Below the pieces are notes generated by a model that had not been told where the DNA came from, searched no databases, and saw only the letters and a list, made by a program, of their open reading frames with translations. Of a stretch of 64,000 nt of DNA, positions 60,048 to 64,000 are shown piece after piece. This DNA comes from Capitulum mitella. Lineage: Eukaryota > Arthropoda > Thecostraca > Pollicipedomorpha > Pollicipedidae. Within the stretch, counting starts at the first letter, position 1, and every line of letters begins with the position of its first letter. The translations under genes and the position numbers were made by a program. The stretch lies in NCBI GenBank assembly GCA_030062745.1, contig CP099850.1:1178001-1242000 (forward strand), given 5' to 3'.

Positions 60048-60977
60048 TGTATGATAACATATTTATCAAGGGTGGTCCAATCCCATTTGACCCAGAATGA
60101 CCTGATTTCACTCTTCGAAATATTATGTTTGTTTCCAGAGCGAATAACTTTGCATGATGGCTTTTGCATTGTGGCGGTTCCCGACCTTCGGTATCTGAGT
60201 GACTTATATGAAAAAATTTTGGGTCACGAGTTTCATGATGTGGAAGGTATATGACATCCATATGGTTGATCTGTATGGTGTCTGATCAGTGATAATGAGG
60301 CAGATGATACGACAAACACCAGAAACGCCCGACGTATAGGTGTAAGTACCTATAGTACAGGCGTGCCGTAACGTACCTTGACTTACGTTGACATTGGTGA
60401 ACTCTTAATGTCAAAGGTGCAGACTTCATATGCGTGCCAGACGCATTTTCAGCGTATGCTAGCCGAAACGTACTTGTTCATTCAGAAAGACGAGATTTCG
60501 GCCCTTACAAAAAGACGATTTTTTGCCTTCATTTTCCGCGAAATTACCAAATTTGATCTCAAATGCCCTGTTTCTGCTCCACACAGGTCAATCAGGTCTT
60601 CGTTTTACTGTTAAATCCGTATAAAGCCACATGGCAAGCATTAGTCGTCAAAGTTTCCGCCTAAGTTGTTAGCTGGATAATCTGACGCAAGATGACCTCC
60701 GATGACATTATAATGACCTCATTTAAAGAGACCACATGCTCTCTTCTAGTTTCGCGAAGGGTTTTCCAACGGTGTTTTTACTTTTTTATCAGGGATATAG
60801 TCCCCGAGATCTCATGGGGAATATGTCCTCCCCACCTCCTCCCTCCGGCCTGGCTAAGGTGGATTCGGAGGCCGGCGTTGTTAATGATAATAAAAAGCGA
60901 AACAGAGTGACCGAAATTCAAGGAGAAATCATCATATCGGGTCTGATAAATTACATAGACAGAGACTTGGCCTCCCC
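60048..60977. other. Spacer between the two TTAA elements
   Basis: Short open frames here have no recognisable domain. The DNA resembles the interiors of the flanking elements in composition and may be older transposon debris. Confidence 0.4.
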
Positions 60978-62198
60978 TTAACCCGCATTCGACCGTCGGT
61001 CCGTCTCGAACATGGGCGACTGGGGGGGGGGGGGCAGTTGACTGCCCCCCTCTAACTCACGAACGGTTGGTCGCACGATGAAAATAAGCATACCGTTGGA
61101 AAGCTTGTGACGAGTAGAGCTGGAAACTGGTCTCATTTCTAGTTTTAGATAATATGTAAGCTAATTTACGCCCTATATATGTTTTCTCATAGCCGACTGC
61201 ATGAGACCGAGAAATGGCCTGAATCTCAAGGGCTGTGACTAATAACGCATAGGTAAAGGCACCAGCGCACAAGTAAAGGTTCGCGGATGCCGATACACGT
61301 CTAATTTCCCAGATTTGTTCAATATATACCCCGAAACATTGAGACAAAGACACCGTAATTCTCCCGCCAGCTGTCGGTGTGCGACGCTGCCGTATGCGGT
61401 ACCAAATTGACGAGAACTAATTTTAGCGTTCCTTTATTTTCGCGAAAAAAAGACGATCTATGTCACTTTTATTGATCTTTGTGGTTCTTGTGATGATTTC
61501 TCATGCTTAAATTTTGGAAAAATTGATTAGTTACCAATCTACAAAGTTAGCGGAGCTTTATTCGCGAGAGCCCGTTTATTTCCAAAATATGCTACTTTTT
61601 CAAACCTTTTGAGCTTCCTGGTATTAATTACGTCTGTGCAAGCTAATTCTGCCATTTTCTACCCATTCCGAGTAATTCATCGTCGATCTTGACGGTGGTA
61701 CATTTTGGCCCACTACAGTTATTCGTGACCTGACCTCAGGTCAATGGCTGGAAGTCACTGATACTTTGCCCAATGACGGTGACTAGATGTCTGCTTCACT
61801 CCACACTAAAAATGTTATGGAATATTCCGTCAATTTCCAAAAAACGGCGATATGTCTTAAAAATGTGCTTGACCTTAGGCCAATGACCCGGAAAATTCCG
61901 AAAAATCTGAGATAGCAGATTTGTTGCATCTATCCCGATCACTAATCCCTGAAAGTATTATTGAGATATCTTGTTTTGCGAAAAAGTAACAGGGCGCTAA
62001 ACTTTTTTGACAAAGGTCCGTTTGACCAGGCCTAGGTTAGGCACCTGACGTCACCTGAGGTCAAAATTTTGACACGAGATGTAGAATTGATAGGGCAAAA
62101 AATACACAAAGTTTCCTGACTCTGCGTTTGTTCGTTCTCTCGCAATCCCAGAAAAACCTCAGGGGGCAGTCAACTGCCCCCAGTCGGGGACGGGTTAA
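60978..62198. mobile_element. Non-autonomous TTAA element B (piggyBac-like), 1.2 kb
   Basis: TTAA flanks both ends; the left terminus is cccgcattcg and the right, reversed, cccgtccccgactggg. Close to each end is a near-identical hairpin, gggggcagt-tg-actgccccc on the left and its reversed counterpart on the right. The left end has roughly 30 additional bases between cccg and cgactgggg. There is no transposase; the interior is rich in TGACCT words, as in element A. Size and layout match element A, suggesting one superfamily. Confidence 0.55.
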
Positions 62199-62297
62199 GG
62201 CATGGTTTGGGTTCGCTAACGACTGCACATAAAGTGGACTAATATATGATAATCATTATATGCTCTCCTATCTACAGTACAATTTTCACTCAACGTC

Positions 62298-62360
62298 TAT
62301 CACTACCAATTTTCGACCACGAAGGAGAAAATGATCCCTTGTGATGTTTCATTTGGGGAA
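62298..62360 (+). repeat. Dispersed repeat, partial copy
   Basis: The segment gtctatcactaccaattttc, then ccacgaaggagaaaa and tgtgatgtttcat, matches the first half of 63174-63294. It belongs to the same family as 24843-24927. Confidence 0.5.
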
Positions 62361-63173
62361 ACCAAAATGCAACTTTTTTCTCGTATCATCCATTACTTAT
62401 TGCTATGTGAATTCTGTTGGTACGAATGTGAAAATGCAAAAAATTACCCCAATTCAACGAGGTCTCATCCCATGCTCTGAGCTCAAAGATTCCACATACG
62501 GGTTCTTCCAGGAATAATCATCAAGGTATGGCCCCAGTTGTTCACCATGACCCTTCCATTTTGGATGAAATTTGGCACGCAAGCTTATACCCCATGCCAC
62601 ATCCATGCAATTTTTCGTTTTTGGGGTCAGATGGATCACCAGATGTAAGTCCCGGAATGTTCAAGGTCATCTGGATAGTTGGACCAGAGTTTAATTTTTA
62701 TCTATGCAATGGCTTCTTTCATCTGACCAAAACTGAACATCACTTGAAGGTGGATGATCTGCTGCATCCAGAAAATACGAATGATCACTTCCGGTCATTT
62801 TTCGGCCTCGTGACATCGCGGCATTTTGTTTTTGCTGCGACCTTTCGAAACAGCCACGCTCTGAAACTTTCTATTTTGTTCGTTGAATGATTCCTAACAC
62901 ATTTCTTCAGTGATGAGGTGAAGCTTTTGGAAACCCGACTTGTGGCGAGGCACCAAGGTCAACAGTGAGGTTATGACAGGGACTTTAAACATCGTTGGTG
63001 TGAATGGCGTGCAACGTAGCTGATATGGGTATGATATGAAAGTTCGTTGCCCAATCATAGTTTTGGTGATGTTGTAACGTGGTTACGTGTCTTCCACGGG
63101 CCGGGTCTTTGAAACTGCGAGCGGGCGGCATCACGTCCAAACGACCGACAGCCGGCCAGATCCCCCCCCCCCA

Positions 63174-63294
63174 CGTCTATCAGTACCAAATTAAACCACG
63201 AGGGAAAAAAGCTCCCCTGTGGTGTTGCATGAAAGGATATGGCTTCAAGATGGCTCTGGCCCTAAGAAATTAAAAACGCTCCTACGCATATGCA
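63174..63294 (+). repeat. Dispersed repeat, longest copy
   Basis: This copy links the two partial ones: its start matches 62298-62360 and its second half (tgtggtgttgcatg through the A-rich tract) matches 24843-24927. It directly follows a run of ten Cs. No protein or known family is recognised. Confidence 0.55.
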
Positions 63295-63870
63295 TATAAG
63301 CCCGGACGGCCCTGAGGCCTTCCCGTTATCCGCGAGTTCTGAGTAACATAGGCGAAACTACATCCCAGGCATTAGGAGGAGGGGTAAATCAGAATCTGGG
63401 GCGTTAATCTGATCGCCAAAGCCATATTTCTCAACGGGAAACTGCGAAAAACGCTCACGTTCCGTCCAAAACTGGGGGCCGGGGGGACAAAAGCCCATTT
63501 TGCCCAAACTGGAGGAACATGTCCCCCAGCCATCCGGCGGTTACCCATGCTGAGCCGTGTGCTGAGAGACCAGCGGCTCATGCCGTCACTAACGTCGCCT
63601 CCTCGGCTCAGTTTACAGAAGCCGCCTGTCAGCGACCGATGATGACAGTGATGATGATTTGGGCTTGAGGTCGCGCCAACTGCCTATTTGCCACGTATCA
63701 TTATATATTATAGACCATCATATATCATATGGTCATATGGCGCCCGCGAGTCAGCAACCGAGGTCCGGCGTCCTCTCGCGGCGTTTACTGTTTCAGCTTG
63801 TCACTGTCGGACGGTTCGTGCTGGAGTACTGACCGCACCCGGCAGCAGATCAAGGCCTGCGAGCCACACG

Positions 63871-63969
63871 GCCGGCGGTGGTCACCAGTGGTGATCAGCT
63901 GCGGCCGGCGGTGGTCTCCAGCGCTGATCAGCTGCGGTCGGCGGTGATCACCAGCGCTGATCAGCCTAG
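63871..63969. repeat. 33-bp tandem repeat, three copies
   Basis: Units begin at 63871, 63904 and 63937 with gccggcggtggtcaccag and end around gtgatcagctgcg. They are about 85-90 percent alike, and a diverged continuation may run past the window end. Confidence 0.9.
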
Positions 63970-64000
63970 ACCAGCGACGATTACCATCGACGATCATCGT

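Overview
This is nuclear DNA from an animal, almost certainly an arthropod. Coding sequence is split into short exons with clean GT/AG borders, introns reach 17.6 kb, and long non-coding stretches are full of tandem repeats, GC-rich islands and transposon remnants. There are no bacterial-style operons. The arthropod call rests mainly on a PRIP-type aquaporin. A crustacean (perhaps a barnacle) fits the mixed base composition and long introns, but that is inference. All three genes recognised lie on the + strand and no shared pathway is evident.

Region by region. (1) 1-6.3 kb: the last three coding exons of a CHMP1-type ESCRT-III gene whose 5' part lies outside the window. Its penultimate exon is preceded by three tandem 67-bp copies of the 3' splice site, and its last exon carries only 22 coding nucleotides. 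(2) 6.3-14.1 kb: no gene recognised; a 20-21 bp minisatellite and GC-rich islands. (3) 14.1-48.7 kb: a complete PRIP-like aquaporin gene of four shared coding exons followed by two alternative terminal exons, giving predicted proteins of 260 and 297 residues. All introns are phase 0. The exon 2 splice donor is tandemly duplicated in a 64-bp repeat, and a 32-bp minisatellite sits just upstream of the first alternative terminal exon. (4) 48.7-56.7 kb: no confident gene; small repeats, a hairpin and one weak exon-like stretch on the minus strand. (5) 56.75-57.54 kb: an apparently intronless gene for a secreted Cys-loop ligand-binding domain without membrane segments, closely resembling acetylcholine-binding protein (AChBP). 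It has the vicinal-cysteine loop C and a 12-residue hydrophilic Cys-loop. (6) 57.5-64 kb: transposon-rich DNA with two 1.2-kb elements bounded by TTAA and inverted ends (piggyBac-like, non-autonomous), copies of a dispersed repeat, and a 33-bp tandem repeat at the end.

The points most worth following are the soluble AChBP-like gene, the alternative aquaporin C-termini, and the two separate genes in which a splice site itself lies inside a tandem duplication. Most other open stretches in GC-rich islands look like chance frames and were left out. No rRNA gene, convincing tRNA gene or CRISPR array was seen.
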